Shown here: piece by piece, positions 21,791 to 33,838 of the stretch
How positions within the stretch are numbered: the stretch's first letter is position 1
How the letters are laid out: each line of letters begins with the position of its first letter
Source: Pogona vitticeps
Taxonomy: Eukaryota > Chordata > Lepidosauria > Squamata > Agamidae
DNA length: 64,000 nucleotides
Direction: 5' to 3'
NCBI RefSeq assembly: GCF_051106095.1
Contig: NC_135786.1
Location: 28,423,001 to 28,487,000, forward strand
The notes under the pieces: model-generated
Database searches by the model: none
Told to the model about the DNA's origin: nothing
The model's input: only the letters and a program-made list of their open reading frames with translations
Translations under genes and position numbers: made by a program

Positions 21791-23940
21791 TTTGATCCTT
21801 TAACATCACCTTTTTATGGAATTTTAGGGGCAATAGAAGAATCCAGCAGAATTTTTAAGCTGCTAAACTACATGACCTGCAAGTCTACAAATTAATCCTC
21901 AGATTAGCTAACAGTTTTTTATGTCTGTCTGTCATGGCTCATCCCCATTCATTTTCCTGGTTTTGAATAGCTCCTTCTGTAATGTACTAAACAAAATTTG
22001 GCCAGGCATAAGTAGCAGTTTTTTGCATACAGATCAAGCGAGCAGCTCAGCAACCTATCATGCATGATCCTTGCCACTTTCTTTTGGACAGGACGTGTAA
22101 GTTGTGGCAGATGCTTCAGTGGCTCTTCTTGGAGAATCAATCCATCACATTGAGTGATTAAGGAGGTAAGAGGAAAAGTTCGGATGTAACCCCTGAATAC
22201 AATGGGGTAATAAAACACAATGGTGCTGATAGCCTGGGAATATGACACTCAAGCATGAGACAGGCCTTTCTATTTTGGGAAATGGAGACTAGTCTGAACA
22301 TGGCTGGGGGCATCCTGCAGCTCATTAATCTGTATGGGAATGACAAGAGACAGGATAAAAGGTCTGATAAGGCTTTCCTGCAGCCTTTTCCTCGCAGAAC
22401 ACTGGCCGTGCAGCCAACGCAGATAACTCTACTCAATAAGGCTTTATTACATTTCCTCCCGGGGCTTATAATTGCTGTCTCTGTGTGGGTGATACTATCA
22501 TCTTCCTCTCCTTTCAAATTTCCATGGCCTTTTAAATGAGAGTTTACAAAGCCCCTGTCTTTTTGAACTCTATTGTTGTGAAGGTTCCCCCCTCCCTCCT
22601 GAGCCAGTCAACGAGTGGGGGAAAAATCTTCAATATATATATAAACATATGGAAGTTGAAGGATGCGGGAAAATAATCTCAGCTGCCCATATCTTGGTAG
22701 AGTCATTTTTGAATGAGATTTACACGGGGTTATGGAGTTGCCTTCATGACTGCCCAGGTTAATGGACAGGCAGGGGCAACGACCACAGTTTACTCCACGT
22801 AGAGTCATGGTAGTGTTTTGTGTATAACATTACTTCGGAGGATTATGAACTTACTTTCACAATTTGTTGAAATGAATATTTCTTCCCTCGTACAAGCAAG
22901 TCACTTTGCTTGGTGTTGCTTGTTTTGGGTGGAGGAGAATGTACCTGATGGTCAGTCAGAATCTTATTAATTATGCCAACCACCATCACCCAATTAGTAT
23001 AAATCTCAGCAGCAAAGTATTGCAAGTTAAATCACTATGGGCATTTCTATTGTCTGCTGAATTAAGCAACTCAGTGTGCTATAACAACAAAAAACAATGC
23101 TAACTTCTTAACTTGTGCCAATTTGCCATTGAGATGTATGCCATTTGAGCTATATAGTGTAAAATGTAACAGGATTCCAGCTGGTATTTGCCTTAATAGT
23201 TTGGGGTACCTTGATTTTTCTCCCCCATATTTTTCCTTTTTTAAGAAAAAAACTTGTAGCTCCAGAGCTATAAAATGTTACTGGCTACTGCTGGAAATGC
23301 AACTTTCTGGATTCCAGGAACACTTCACACAATGGTAAAGCATCACTCCCCTAGTCTGGTACAGTCATACTATATAGCTGTCAACATACAGAGTTTCCTA
23401 TTGTTCTGAACAACGAAGAAACTATTGTAAGTTAGAAACAGAAGAAAAAGATGTGGTAGCTGTACACAAATGTTTCTATGAACTTCCCAACCTTGTTTGA
23501 GGGGTAGAGAAATTGGGGGAGACCATTTCCTGAAGTTTCTCCAGGGGAAGGACTGATTTTCCACATTTTTTTTTCAGAGATGGGGCACACTGTTATCTGT
23601 GATTGTAGCACAGCTGTTTGTCTATTTTTATTTTATTTTTAGTTTTTTGCCTTGCCCCTGCAGGTGACAACAGAGGTTCTTCAGAAGGATTCTATAAGAA
23701 TTTCAATTTAGTTCATTTTTTTCCAGAAGTATTAACATTCACAATTGTTTTCATATTCGGGATGGAATAAACTTGAAATCTTTTTTTAAAAAAACTGATA
23801 ATGGGAATTGACTGCATCAACAGTTTTGTCTGTCCAGGCTCAGGACTTTGAGTGTTTCAATAATATAAGTTAGAGTTTGGGCTCTTATGTTATCATATTA
23901 ATATTCCCATTAAGGCTATCATTTCTTAATTCCAAAAGCC
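21791..23940. other. Unique sequence; possible conserved block near 22.25-22.50 kb
   Basis: No exon recognised. At 22250-22500 a GC-balanced, non-repetitive block with CTCATTAATC, GATAAGG and GATAACT cores is a low-confidence conserved non-coding candidate. Short TA repeats lie near 22.64 kb. Confidence 0.3.
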
Positions 23941-23946
23941 TCCTCA

Positions 23947-23954
23947 TCTATCTA

Positions 23955-23991
<37 letters not shown>
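23947..23991 (+). repeat. (CTAT)/(CTGT)n tetranucleotide array
   Basis: Three CTAT-like units lead into about nine CTGT units. Confidence 0.9.
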
Positions 23992-24599
23992 TACAAGTCT
24001 GATACAATTTTATGTCACTTTCTTTTTAAAGAACTTCCAAAAATTTGCAAGCCTCTTCATATTTCAGGTAGAAAATCTAAAAAAATTCCCATGCCTAGTT
24101 CATGCAGTCATCCTGTGATGGCAGTTTATTCCTGACACTCTTTTCAAATTGAATAAGAGTATCATTCGAGGAAAAACTTTTTAAAAAACCAGGAGGATTT
24201 GGAAGGAAAGAATAAAATTAGATCACTAACAGTTATATTGCAAACAATGTTGCTACATTATAAATAAGGCCACAAGAATGCATTATTTATATCTTTCATA
24301 TATTGCACTTGCGTATAAGTTAAGTTAGCCTTTTGTTTTCTGAAGTGGCATGTTGCCAGGAGTAATAAAAAGGGAGGGGCAAGCAAATGATTAAAATTAT
24401 ATGCAGATACTTGGAAGTCAACAGGCTAGGGAGGAAAAACAGCATCTTAACAGCAAAGCCTTCATACCTGAAAAACCTAAAGTCCTCCCATCTTTACTGG
24501 CCTATAATTTAGCAGGATATCTGTATAACCCTCACACCAATGACTCCCTACCAGAGAGCAAATATATTCTGAGGCTTTGCATACATTACCTTCCCCATC
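23992..24599. other. Unique sequence, nothing recognised
   Basis: AT-rich DNA before the recombinase fossil; part of it (from about 24.4 kb) may belong to that element's 3' side, but no boundary is visible. Confidence 0.4.
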
Positions 24600-25005
24600 C
24601 TGGAATAAAGACGGGAGACAAGTATTATGGGTTAAAACACGGGCCACACTTTATTGATCATAATTCAGTCTTGCCATCCTTTAGCAAAGGGAGACTCTGC
24701 CTAGACATTAGAAAGTGTTCTGATGCATCTACGAAAACTGGATGAAGACCACCAACCCAAACGCTTAATATCCTCCAAGCTATAACTCAGGGCTGCCGCA
24801 GTGGAAGCTGCACCAATTTTCAATGAGTGTGTGCCAAACCTCATTCCTTGCACACCGGCGCTATCCAGTGCTACATCTGTCAATTTCCAGAATTGATACT
24901 TCGTCAATGGGGAATTATCCTTATGTTTAAAGAAATAGCCTTGGTCCTGTCCCCTAACCTCCAAATATGCTATTGTGGCTTTCACAGGGCAGATGCTGTC
25001 CATTC
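24600..25005 (-). mobile_element. DIRS-like retroelement fossil: tyrosine recombinase 3' end
   Basis: The minus strand encodes about 100 residues with the recombinase core signature (GTHSL..GAASTAAAL, then SLEDIKRLGWWSSSSFRR). This is the pattern of DIRS-type tyrosine-recombinase retroelements. The coding part (24701-25003) is followed by a non-coding segment containing an AATAAA-type signal near 24.65 kb, as expected at the element's 3' end. Reverse transcriptase and RNase H are not adjacent. The element is a broken remnant; a Crypton or Ngaro relative is a less likely alternative. Confidence 0.65.
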
Positions 25006-25165
25006 TAATTTATTCCACTTTACTAATTACTTATTATGAATAAGTACTTATTATTTATTATTAATTAATTATTATGAATTAATTAGTAAAGTGGAATAAA
25101 TTAGAATAATTATAAATAATGCTAATTTATTCCACTTTACTAATCACTTATTATGAATTAATTAA
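25005..25165. repeat. AT-rich snap-back duplications (two direct, one inverted)
   Basis: A roughly 25-bp word containing AATTTATTCCACTTTACTAA occurs at about 25008, inverted at about 25084, and direct again at about 25123. 'ttattatgaattaatta' follows two of the three. This looks like template switching during repair at the edge of the fossil. Confidence 0.8.
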
Positions 25166-25355
25166 TATACTATTAAAATTATTATAAGATTATATATATA
25201 TATATATATTAATATCTTTATTTATTTTATTTTAGTTATTATTATCAGAAGTAATATTTATTAATTTTATTATTTATTTATTTATTTTTATATGTTTTTA
25301 TTTAAATTCTTATTTTTTGTTTTTGTATTTTTTGTATTTTTAATAAAACAACACA
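25166..25355. repeat. AT-rich low-complexity sequence
   Basis: TA tract at 25190-25209 and TTTA/TTTTA-rich sequence up to 25340. No gene content. Confidence 0.8.
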
Positions 25356-25790
25356 GGCCTGCTATATCTGCGAGGCCAAGTAAAGTAGTGCCCTTGCTGC
25401 CGAACCAGCCCTCAAACCAATCCAGCCGTTGAAGAAGGGAAGGGATAGAGTGACGAATCCAAAAATAAAGCAAACGCTTGCTGCCCGGAAGCCAAGCGGC
25501 ACCTCCGCGCGCCCAACAGCTGAGCTCAAAGGCCGACGCCTTGCATCTGCCATTATGAGCCCATCCAAACCTGAGGCAAGCCCTAGGACCCACTACGGAT
25601 CAGCTGGCACCTCTACCGGACCTGTCTTAAGCTAAGCCTTAATTTGCTTTCTTCTTCTTTTTTTAATAAATGCTCTCAAGCCCTATTCGCACCGGAGCGC
25701 AGCCGGCATAGGCCACACCACCACTGCCACTCCCCCCGCACTTCTTTTGTCTTTGCTGCGATAGTTAATGACAGAATTAATTAACCCAAC
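25356..25790. other. CpG-rich block of unknown origin
   Basis: An abrupt shift from AT-rich to GC- and CpG-rich sequence (for example ggcacctccgcgcgcccaacag and attcgcaccggagcgcagccggc). Short frames are open on both strands but none has recognisable domains. It could be a small CpG island, or the leader or gag side of the neighbouring DIRS-like fossil; I cannot decide. Confidence 0.35.
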
Positions 25791-25791
25791 T

Positions 25792-25981
<190 letters not shown>

Positions 25982-26280
25982 TCAGCAATAAAACCCCGGG
26001 AGGGAGGTGATGCTACCCTCCCTTCCTCTTGGACGCTGTTCGCTGAAGGCGTTGATCCGTGACGCAGCTGTTTGGAAACCAAACAGCAGAGCTCTCTCCT
26101 TCACCATTGCCAGAAAAGGAAAAGGGGGGACAGAGAGGGGAATGTCCCTTAAATAACCTAGTGTTTCCCCCTCTCGCCCAACTGCTCTCGTGAGACCTAG
26201 GGTCTCGCATTATCCAGGGAGGGAGGCAAAGGCAAGCCGTGCTGTCAAAGCTTTGTCTCAGCAGCGGCTCCAGCGTTCTC
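25982..26280. other. Second GC-rich block with a small inverted repeat
   Basis: Starts 'cagcaataaaaccccgggagggaggtgatgctaccctcccttcc', an inverted GGGAGG/CCTCCC pair around a short loop, followed by CpG-containing unique sequence. Possibly the far side of the same unit as 25356-25790, split by the microsatellite. Confidence 0.35.
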
Positions 26281-26899
26281 ATCACAATGTGTACTTTAGA
26301 TGGCAAAAATCTTTCAACCATGAAAAAATGTTGTCGAACTTTGTCAAAAATAAAAAGAGGCAGGTAGCGTTTAGACAATGAGAAAGAGTTGTCTGTATTA
26401 TTTTGCCTTCTTTCAGGTTGAACTAAAGGATAATTCACAACACTAGTTGCAAGAGACTTGTTTTTCTTCTCTCCACTGCATGTTAAAAAGATTGTCTAAG
26501 CCATTCAATAATTCTTATGTCCCAGTGTAAAAAGTTGCAAGTTGCAGTGTAAAAAAGCTGATTATGACCAATTAGAGATTTGACAACTTTGCAAAGGCAA
26601 AGAAGTGTACCTTCATGAAAGAATTCAGGATGTGCTGACTGGGAAATTCTGGAAAGTGTCATCCGAGGAAGTAACTTTTCTAAGCTCTGAGAAAGAGTAT
26701 GTGGTATAGCCTTCACGAGATTGCCAGTTTGGAATTCAGATGCAGCATTTCTGAATGCTCTCTCCAGTTAAGTATATGGAAATCCAGCATGTCTATATTG
26801 CCATATAAAATATATAGTTGATGTAATATTGGGGTCTTGGTGTTAAATGCAAAGCTTTCATGGATGGGGACTTTCTGAGCTGGACAAACATTCACATTA
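26281..26899. other. Unique sequence, nothing recognised
   Basis: AT-rich, non-repetitive, no supportable exon. Confidence 0.45.
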
Positions 26900-27060
26900 G
26901 TGATGATATCATTATCATCATCATCATCATCTTAGAACTACAGAGCTGAAAGAGATCCTATGGATCATTGAGTCCAGCCACTGTCAAGGAATAATGGGGA
27001 ATCAAACTCCTAACCTCTACAATCCAATCATTCTTTTGGTAATGAGTTAATTCAGGTCAT
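26900..27060 (-). mobile_element. tRNA-derived SINE, short type, with (ATC)n tail
   Basis: On the minus strand the copy ends 'ggatctctttcagctctgtagttctaag' followed by an ATG/ATC trinucleotide tail (26900-26930). The head near 27.0 kb retains 'ggttaggagtttgattcccc', a B box. It belongs to the same family as 1.22 and 19.34 kb. Confidence 0.75.
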
Positions 27061-28911
27061 GCCCAGGCCTTGATGTTGTGCCATGAGAGCCATCCCAAGA
27101 CAACTGGGTGCCCAAGACAAAGGACACAATAGCTCCTGTCATTCCATGTTCAAAAGCTGACTGGACAGGCAGAACAACACTGGTAATGGGACAAGGTTCT
27201 CTTTAGGGGAGGCAGGAAAAACCTGTATAGCATATACTGCCTATGGGACAGAGGAAAAGGCAGGAGGTACAAGAGGAGGGGGAAAATAGGCAATTGTCAT
27301 GGCTGCCCCTAGCACCAACAAGTCTTCAGCAGTTGTCTCACTGCTTTCCTTGTATCTCTGCTTTCATTTGGAGCTTTTCTATCTCCTAAATCCAGCTCTT
27401 CTACAAGCACACATATATCGGTCATTGATGGAATATAGCTGCAAGCCTCCAGACTGCATTGGCCCAGGTTCCATAGTCAGGTGCTGGTTAAGTGATTTCC
27501 TGCAAGTATGAATAGGATGCCAGAGCCTAAGCAGCACAAGCTGACTTTACATCTATTTTCCAGACGTAGTTTATGTTGTCCCCGTACAGGAAAGCAAGGA
27601 GGCACATTGCCAGACGCCCAATATATGTTTGCAAGCCTTTGCATTGTTACTCTCTATATTTACACAGATGCTGTTTTCCCTCTTTGTGTGCAGTGAAATG
27701 AGCAGAAGAAGGAATACTTAAAGGAATGGAGCAAAGACAGAGACAAACTGGAGAACACTAAACAAACACTTCCCAGGCACACACTGCACTGTTTACTTCT
27801 GAGTCAATCTTGACCCAGATTGATCCCACAGTCATGAAAAGATCCCATACAAACTTGGAAAAGATTCAAATGCTACTTGTATTCTAAACTGTTTTTACAT
27901 TAGAGGATGACCAGACAGACTTGGAGCAGAAGATACACCACAAAAATCTAAACTTATGCTGGGAATGAGCAATATTTACATTTACAAATTCAATGTTGTT
28001 GTTTTCCTTTAGGTTTGAGCTAACATGCTTTTTTAGCATCTCTAATCATATGTTCCAGTAGGAACTGAGGTGCCTAGTTATAGTGCATCTGCACCATAAA
28101 GTTATAGCAGTTCGATTCCGCTGTAATTTTCATGGCACCATCTTACAGAATACTAGGATGTATAATTTGGTGAGCAACATGGAATCCTTGGTTGGAGGGC
28201 TATTGTACATGCTCTGAACTTCAGCCAAGAATTCTAAATACCCTCCCAAACTACAAATCCCAGGTTTCCATAGGACGAAACCGTGAAAGTTGCAAAGAAA
28301 TAAATGCCTATAAATATATTTCTTGGCCAAAATAGCAGTATCGAGAGAGAGAGAGAGAAAAGATCAAATCTGCAGTGTTCTATCACAGCACACAACACCA
28401 AGGTCTACAGCAGTTCAAAATGGAACCCAATCCATCTCTAGCTTTTACAAAGACATTGCCGTTCAGGTGGACTGCACCTTTTCCCCACCAATTGTCTGCC
28501 TTCTTCTTCCCCACTTTCCATATTTACTTACCATGTGCTACTCCATTGACCCCTATCATTTCTTTTTCTTTTTTACTCCTGTTTTCTGTTTGCACATTTG
28601 AATGTGTGTTTTCTTTTTTAAACCTGTAACAAAAATCACAGCTGCAAAGCTTTATATAAACATAGTCTTTAAAGATTAAAAAGGGGGTGGCAGCAGGTTA
28701 TCAATTTTGCGTGTGTGACATCACACCCAGCGTCCAACACAGCCATAGCAATGGTGTGCACATCCACCCAGACTGAATTAAAAAGAATACAACACAACAC
28801 CTTGAGCATGAGTTGCCAGTGGAATCACACCTGTTTGCAGATAACTGACAGTAAACATCCTGTCTGTGGTTTATTGCAAAGGGGTAGCCTCAGCCCTAAT
28901 CATTCTGTATG
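27061..28911. other. Unique sequence; possible SINE head near 28.06-28.13 kb
   Basis: At about 28057-28130, 'gtgcctagttatagtgcatctgcac...gcagttcgattccgc' has spacing like Pol III A and B boxes and may be a decayed tRNA-derived head. A (GA)n tract lies at 28342-28359. No exon recognised. Confidence 0.35.
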
Positions 28912-29317
28912 CATTATGTCACCATTTTGGTTTGGGTAAATAAGATTCAGGTAGACTTTGCTATCTGAAATAAAGGACAAGCTAGCAACTACACACTCCC
29001 CTACACATACAAATATTCAACTCTATTGACAGCTGAAACTTACTTTATCACAGCCAATGGGGTAGGGTCTCCACTACTCCTGAGTACAACTGGCTTGTTT
29101 AACAGGTGAAGGACAGACTGTATGGCATGCACAACTTTGTCTTCTAAGACAAATGGATTATCAGGACGCTCAAGAGACACAACTGGGAGGGACTACCACT
29201 GTTACTCCAGCATCAGGTGGTTACTGCTACTGCTAAACATGGAGACTTCATGTTTTCTTTTACAGTATGACTCCAAGCCATAAGTGATAAAGACATTCCA
29301 GCTGAATAACAATAATG
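28912..29317 (+). repeat. Unrecognised ~400-bp repeat, copy 1
   Basis: Collinear similarity to 30565-31000 is visible by eye from 'tgtcaccattttggtttgggt' through 'agattcaggtag', 'ctctattgacagct', 'agccaatgggg', 'ctgagtacaactggct', 'ggacagactgt' and 'cattccagctgaataa'. By eye roughly three quarters of the bases agree. No coding content, no tRNA head, and no inverted termini were found, so the family is unknown to me. Confidence 0.75.
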
Positions 29318-30564
29318 TTTTTAACTAAACTGTATCCAGATCAGTTTGCAATACATTGTAAAGCATTAATAAAAATGGGTAGCCACAAATATTAAGCAGA
29401 GAGAGCAAATGAAACATAAATAATAAACATAAATGGTAGCAGTAGAGCATTCGTGGAAATAAACATTATAAGAGTCATTGAAGAAACAAAAATATCTGAA
29501 TTTATAAATATTGTAAAGCTCAGGAAAAATAGAAGGAAAGCCCCTAAATAGGACCCTGCCACTGAAAACACCCTATTGACCTCACTCAATAGGATATCCT
29601 GGGAAGTCCATCAACATAGGTCTTAAATCTAGCTGATGTTGCTATAGGACTAATTGGTACTGAATCATGTGTAGCTAAATAAGACATTCCTTTTGCTTAA
29701 AAAATCTGGAATGATGAATTATTGCTCAATTGGGGGGTGAAATACAGATATTTTTCATCACTGTGCTACACAACATTCCACCATGAATATCCACAAGCTT
29801 TCTAAAAAAATTTCTTTAACATATAAGTGTTAGCAAGTATACTGATTGGTATACCTTCAAACAAAAGGGAAAGCATGAAGAGTACAAAGAACAGCTAATA
29901 TTCATGCATTGTAACAGGTTGTTAAATATTGCTATTTGAGATGGAAAAGATAAATTTCAAAGTGCTACAGCAAGTCTCAGAACCCCATTAATAGAAATTA
30001 GAAGGAAATCTAATAGGAAAAGACAGAGAGAACATTCTCCCTATTGGTCCCTAGAGGAAACATGTAGACTGCAAAATGACACTTTATCTCTTCCAGTCCT
30101 CGTGAGTCCAATAGTCCTAGCACTCACACTGCAAATAATAATAATAAATATGATCTGAAGTGACTCAAGCTATTCTGGTCTTAATAAATGGGCTGAAATA
30201 GTGGCACATTCTGATACAGAGAGCATCTTTTCAATAAAAGGGAATAGGGTTGTTAATAATGTTAATGGAGTATCATACAGCTTCTTGTGCCGAGAGGCTC
30301 ATACAGCCTATCATGCAGTTTTATTATTCTTTAATAACTATTCTGCTGTGCTTCTGTTGCTTGATTCTCCTACCCGCCTGAATGTATAGCCTCTTCTAAT
30401 GCTATATTCTGCCATATGTTGGCTCCATGTTGAAAATACCTTGGGAGCTTTACAAAACTCTCCCTATCTTCTGATGAGTTTTCTCCCCCTTTTTCTTGAT
30501 ATGGAGGCTGGTTGTACAGCAGGCATCTGTATGAAAACACAGCACACAATTATTGTAAGAAAGT
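29318..30564. other. Sequence between the two unknown repeat copies
   Basis: About 1.25 kb of AT-rich, unrecognised sequence. It is not repeated after copy 2, which argues against a simple tandem segmental duplication. Confidence 0.4.
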
Positions 30565-31000
30565 TGTGTCAACATTTTATTTTGGGTTCAGAGCAGTAAG
30601 CAGGAGGACCAGATTCAGGTAGCCTTAGCTGTCTGGAACAAAGGCATCCATACCACTCATTACACATACAGATGTTCAGCTCTATTGACAGCTTAATCTT
30701 ATGCAGCCAATGGGATAGGATCCATCCTCACCCCTGAGTACAACTGGCTATTTTAGCAGGTGCAGGACAGACTGTGTGTCATGCACAGCTTTGTCTTCCA
30801 AGAGACAAGAGTAATCAGGAAACTCAGGAGATGTAGCTGGCAGGGGCTACTGCAGCTACTCCGGCATTAGCTGGTTACCTAACTCTTCCAAATGGCAGAA
30901 TTGCCTTTCCTAAGCATGACTTCATGCTTTCTGCTAAACTGTGGCTCTAAATGGTTCATAAGCCAACTCACACACATTCCAGATGAATGATAATGATTAA
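30565..31000 (+). repeat. Unrecognised ~400-bp repeat, copy 2
   Basis: Same orientation as copy 1, about 1.67 kb downstream. It contains an additional stretch near 30890-30960 and ends 'cattccagatgaatgataatgatt'. The two could be independent insertions of one interspersed family, or the paired ends of an old element. Confidence 0.75.
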
Positions 31001-31032
31001 GGGGCAGCAGCTACAAGCTAACAGGACAAAAT

Positions 31033-31034
31033 CA

Positions 31035-31108
<74 letters not shown>

Positions 31109-31143
31109 GACAGACACACACAAACACACACACACACACACAC
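31033..31143 (+). repeat. (CA)n array, about 110 bp, with CAGA interruption
   Basis: A long CA array interrupted by CAGACAGACAGA near 31102 and by a single CAAA. Confidence 0.95.
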
Positions 31144-31770
31144 GCCCCAATAAAACTTATTTTGAATTAATCCATACCTTATAGGGGTCTGATTCCAACT
31201 TGAAATTACTCTGAGGGTTGCAGGTCAGCAGCATCTTATTCTCTGAGGTGTCAGGTCCAACAATGGAGACCAAGAAAGGGGTTCTTGTGATATCATATGG
31301 GCAGGCCATGTATATGTGAAAAGTGGGGGTCTTTGTAATGTCACCAGGACAACATAGGCTGCTGCTTTCGGTTCACTGATCATAAAAACAGACACAAAGG
31401 GAATCTGGTCCATGATCCCTGTAAAAACCAGTTGGTAGGTAGATAGCATGTATGTAAATATGGCAACTCAATACGGGGAAGGGGAATCTATTTGGAGGTG
31501 GACAAATCAGACAATCTGTTGACAAAATGTGTTTAGCCCTTCTTGCTAAGATTTGAATCCTATCCTGTAGCTAAAATGACACCTGATGGATTTCCCAGAC
31601 TTGCATTGTTGCTAGAATTTGTGGATGCCTAATTTTCACCTCATGGACAGGTGTTGTTGCTGTTGTTTTCTTTCCCAGGGTGTTTAGTACTGCTGTCAGC
31701 AACAAGAAGGCTCACAAGGTGTGATGCTGGTGCTCATTCCGTGCACTGCATCAAATGGTGTGTTGAGGCA
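31144..31770. other. Unique sequence, nothing recognised
   Basis: No repeat boundary or exon could be supported. Confidence 0.45.
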
Positions 31771-31862
31771 AAATTTATTTATTTTATTTATTTATTTATT
31801 TGATTTATACCCCGCCTATCTGGCCCACCGGGCTTACAGATTCTTGCACCTGACATACCTCC
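31771..31862 (-). mobile_element. LINE/SINE 3' tail
   Basis: A (TTTA)n tract then 'gatttataccccgcctatctggcccaccgggcttacag', the reverse complement of the 'ggcgggtataaatcaaataaa' tail shared by many squamate LINEs and their SINEs. Only the tail is left. Confidence 0.6.
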
Positions 31863-31939
31863 GAGGCAGTGAGCTATAATACAAGTCAGGAATGGGTAGA
31901 GATGCGTGACTGGAAAGCCAGCGCACAGACAAAACTCAA

Positions 31940-32145
31940 ATTACATCCAGCATCTTAAATGTTTTAAATGCTTTGAATGTTTTTAAAAGTTTTGTTTTGA
32001 TGTATTTCTGTGTTTTGAGTGCACTGCTTATTTGCATTTTCTTATTTATAATTTTTGTTAAGTTAAATTGTATTTGGTTGCATTTATATGTTCTAAACTG
32101 TCCAGAATGGCCTCAGCCAGAAGGGCAGTGGGTGGGTGGGTGGAT
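31940..32145 (+). mobile_element. LINE 3' UTR and tail, opposite orientation
   Basis: A T-rich 3' UTR ('ttaaatgttttaaatgctttgaatg...') leads to 'tctaaactgtccagaatggcctcagccagaagggcagtgggtgggtgg', a diverged 'aaaccgccccgagtggcc...gggcgg' tail. It faces the tail at 31.77 kb. Confidence 0.55.
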
Positions 32146-32196
32146 GGAAGGAAGGAAGGAAGGAAGGAAGGAAGGAAGGAAGGAAGGAAGGAAGGA
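32146..32196 (+). repeat. (GGAA)n tetranucleotide array
   Basis: About 13 GGAA units follow directly on the LINE tail, again linking a retroposon end with a microsatellite. Confidence 0.95.
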
Positions 32197-33287
32197 TATT
32201 TCTTGAGACTGGGCAAACCAAACTACCAGCCCTGTCCAGATTTCACTAAGCAGAGGTTGCCCAGCCCAGCTGCATTCATCTCATTTGTCTCTTAAGAAAC
32301 CATCTTGAGCTATGAAGACTAAATATGAGCAGATAGCAAAGCATAAGATTATGTCCATGTTGGTGCCCAGGAACAAGAGCTTCAAAAACAGATTTGTGGG
32401 CTTTTTATTTTATTTATTATTTAAATAAACTTAATCCAAGCCTCATTTGTATGCCTTTAGACTTCCAGACACTTATAGCAAGCCTTCCAGAAATACTGGA
32501 TGCTGTTAATAAATCCTCTCCTTCCTTCCTCACTTTGATAATACATCTCAGTGCACTAATTGAAGTCTCCCAGTATGTCTCTCCTTCATGTGGTTCTTTA
32601 AGGGTGTTCTCCAGGTGTCAAATTTCTGACAGACCGCAGGGAATTAGATGCAGATGCTGCTTGTTCTTACTCTGTACTCTTTTATATTTTTTTCCCAGCA
32701 TTGGTGCCCCTAAGATGCACTTGGTTAGCATACAGGATGGTTGGATGATTAAAAGAAAAAAGGCTTGTGTCTCCAGTCTAACACATGGTGGCAATGAAGA
32801 TGTAATCAAGAGCGCAAGTGCTTTATATCACAGTGCTTTCCACGCAGAAGGTGGGAGTTGGGGTGGGCAGAGTGAGGGGGAGAGTGAGAAAATTATAGAG
32901 TAGCAAAGAAATGAAATGTTTGAACAGAAAATAATTTCCCTAACTCGTAGCTTGCGGGCATAACCTGTCATAACTCTGCATGAATTGAACAGTCAGGGAG
33001 TTCAAGTTTTCGGCAGCTTACCATAAACTAATATGCTCCATCACTTCATCCTCGGGTGACAGGCATTGCCATGTTTTAGAAGAGTCACAGCTTGGCAAAG
33101 GAAAAGAGGGCTGGAGGTAAGTAAAAGGCAAAGAATCTCTAGAAACAGGGTCCAACTATATGCCTGCAAATACTGTACCGTTAATCATTTCAATTCCTGT
33201 GAAGCATGGGGGTGCCTTCCAAAGGAGGAGGAGTACCTAGCCCTTCACCTCCTGTTACCTCTGTGTTACAAACTACATGAAAATATG
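32197..33287. other. Unique sequence, nothing recognised
   Basis: A 169-codon plus-strand frame at 32394-32903 has no recognisable domain and is probably chance. A CpG-containing stretch at about 32940-33060 is non-repetitive but otherwise unremarkable. Confidence 0.45.
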
Positions 33288-33518
33288 TACAGTGGTGCCT
33301 CGACTTACAAACTTAATTGGTTCTGGAAGATGGGCATGTCAAAATGGTCGTAAGTTAAAGCACCATTTCCCATTGAAGTACATCGAAATGCAATTAATCC
33401 GTTCCGGCTGAAGAAAAAAATCACGAAAGAAAAAATCACTGCAAGACTCATTGGAAACATGATTAATCCCTTCCGGCCTAAGGGGGGGCAGAAAAGCAAT
33501 CAAGCATGCAAAACCCAT

Positions 33519-33790
33519 CGGAAATGCACAGAAAACAAATGGAGCAGATCGGAAATGCACAGAGAACAAAGGGACCAAGTCGGAAATGCACAGAAAACAA
33601 ATGGAGCAGATTGGAAATGCACAGAGAACAAAGGGACCAGGTCGGAAATGCACAGAAAACAAATGGAGCAGATCGGAAATGCACAGAAAACAAAGGGACC
33701 GGGTCAGAAATGCACAGAAAACAAACAGAGCAGATTGGAAATGCACAGAGAACAAAGGGACCGGGTCGGAAATGCACAGAGAACAAAGGA
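33519..33790 (+). repeat. 31-bp minisatellite with 62-bp dimer structure
   Basis: Units starting CGGAAATGCACAGAAAACAA begin at 33519, 33550, 33581, 33612, 33643, 33674, 33705, 33736 and 33767, exactly 31 bp apart. Odd and even units alternate between AAATGGAGCAGAT-type and AAAGGGACCAGGT-type endings over most of the array, so the higher-order unit is 62 bp. Since 31 is not a multiple of 3, all three plus frames read the same peptide in turn. Confidence 0.97.
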
Positions 33791-33838
33791 AAAAGCAAGG
33801 AAAGCATGGGGGCAAACCCCAAAAAGCAACCAAACCCC

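Noticed and set aside
32394-32903. 169-codon plus-strand frame
   Set aside because: No recognisable domain, no splice context, and composition typical of chance frames in AT-rich DNA.
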